Assembly: GCF_035575815.1 (NCBI RefSeq)
Contig: NZ_DATLXO010000048.1
Location: 1-5,361, forward strand
Origin: Iamia sp035575815
GTDB lineage: Bacteria; Actinomycetota; Acidimicrobiia; Acidimicrobiales; Iamiaceae
DNA: 5,361 nucleotides
Direction: 5' to 3'
In this document: positions 5,291 through 5,361 of the stretch, piece after piece
Numbering within the stretch: position 1 is the stretch's first letter
Layout: each line of letters begins with the position of its first letter
Notes under the pieces: generated by a model
What the model was told of the DNA's origin: nothing
Seen by the model: only the letters and a program-made list of their open reading frames with translations
The model's database searches: none
Program-made: the position numbers and the translations under genes

Positions 5291-5361
5291 ATGACCCGCG
5301 ACCCGCAGTCGACCAGGCGGCAGGGTAGTGATATCACTACCCTGCCGCCTGGTCGACTGCG
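5291..5361 (+). CDS. Possible 5' end of a further ORF, running off the window
   Basis: ATG 5291 lies four bases after the previous stop and has GGAG (5280-5283) seven bases upstream, as good a start signal as others in the operon. The frame stays open to the last base and reads MTRDPQSTRRQGSD before entering the right half of the terminal palindrome. If that palindrome is an assembly fold-back, only the codons up to about 5332 are genuine. If the palindrome is a real operator or terminator, this may not be a gene at all. Confidence 0.3.
   Translation, partial: MTRDPQSTRRQGSDITTLPPGRL
5304..5361. repeat. Perfect 58-bp palindrome at the window end
   Basis: Bases 5304-5332 are the exact reverse complement of 5333-5361, with no spacer; the centre is GATATC (5330-5335) within GTAGTGATATCACTAC. 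The symmetry reaches the final base, so its true length is unknown. It lies 17 bases after the stop of the zinc-ribbon gene. Options are a long-stem transcription terminator (no T-tract is visible), an operator built around the central 16-18 bases, a recombinase or telomere-type site, or an assembly fold-back at a contig end. The sequence alone cannot decide. Confidence 0.9.

Noticed and set aside
1..5361. Window as a closed circle (end joined to start)
   Set aside because: Joining the ends supplies no start codon with an SD for the integrase, only an open stretch back to a stop at 5329-5331, and there is no terminal overlap repeat.
1..5361. tRNA, rRNA or CRISPR array
   Set aside because: No cloverleaf, rRNA-like conserved segment or regularly spaced repeat was found on either strand.

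Overview
The window reads as part of a compact integrative or plasmid-like element from a high-G+C actinobacterium. The evidence is strong G/C bias at third codon positions, frequent GTG starts, clear Shine-Dalgarno (SD) sequences, and protein types familiar from actinobacterial mobile elements. No conserved chromosomal marker is present, so a finer host assignment would be a guess. All supported genes lie on the + strand and are tightly packed, mostly with 1-8 base overlaps, as in a replication/maintenance operon.

Layout. Positions 1-885 hold a tyrosine recombinase, almost certainly cut at its 5' end by the window edge. It overlaps by one base a small Cys-containing protein (885-1418). The only real intergenic gap before the operon end (1419-1562) holds a promoter/operator-like site and a leader that can fold into hairpins, one of which contains the SD of the next gene. 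Then follow a small basic protein (1563-1856), a 41-residue ORF (1853-1978), a protein combining a W-x6-W segment with an HPD-type J-like segment (1971-2336), and a 725-residue TOPRIM + D5-type SF3 helicase replication protein (2333-4510). Downstream come a protein with a TubC-like N-terminus and Cys cluster (4510-4950), a CxxC...CxxC zinc-ribbon-like protein (4963-5286), and possibly the start of another ORF (5291 onward).

Two DNA structures are not explained by the genes. The first, at 4343-4458 inside the 3' end of the replication gene, is a 116-bp block with perfect 19-bp inverted arms. Each arm holds two copies of a GCGCGTTT-type unit. The arms enclose two smaller inverted repeats and a purine-rich tract, and the block is flanked by 8-bp direct repeats. 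It could be an iteron-like replication origin buried in the gene, or a palindromic element inserted in frame; those readings can be separated by comparison with relatives. The second is a perfect 58-bp palindrome (5304-5361) that ends exactly at the last base of the window. It could be an operator or terminator, a telomere-like site, or an assembly fold-back.

Working model: the recombinase integrates and excises the element. The TOPRIM-helicase protein, perhaps helped by the J-like protein, drives its replication, possibly from the intragenic repeat block. The small Cys-rich proteins are accessory factors of unknown function. No conjugation gene, capsid gene, RNA gene, CRISPR array or insertion sequence with a transposase is visible.
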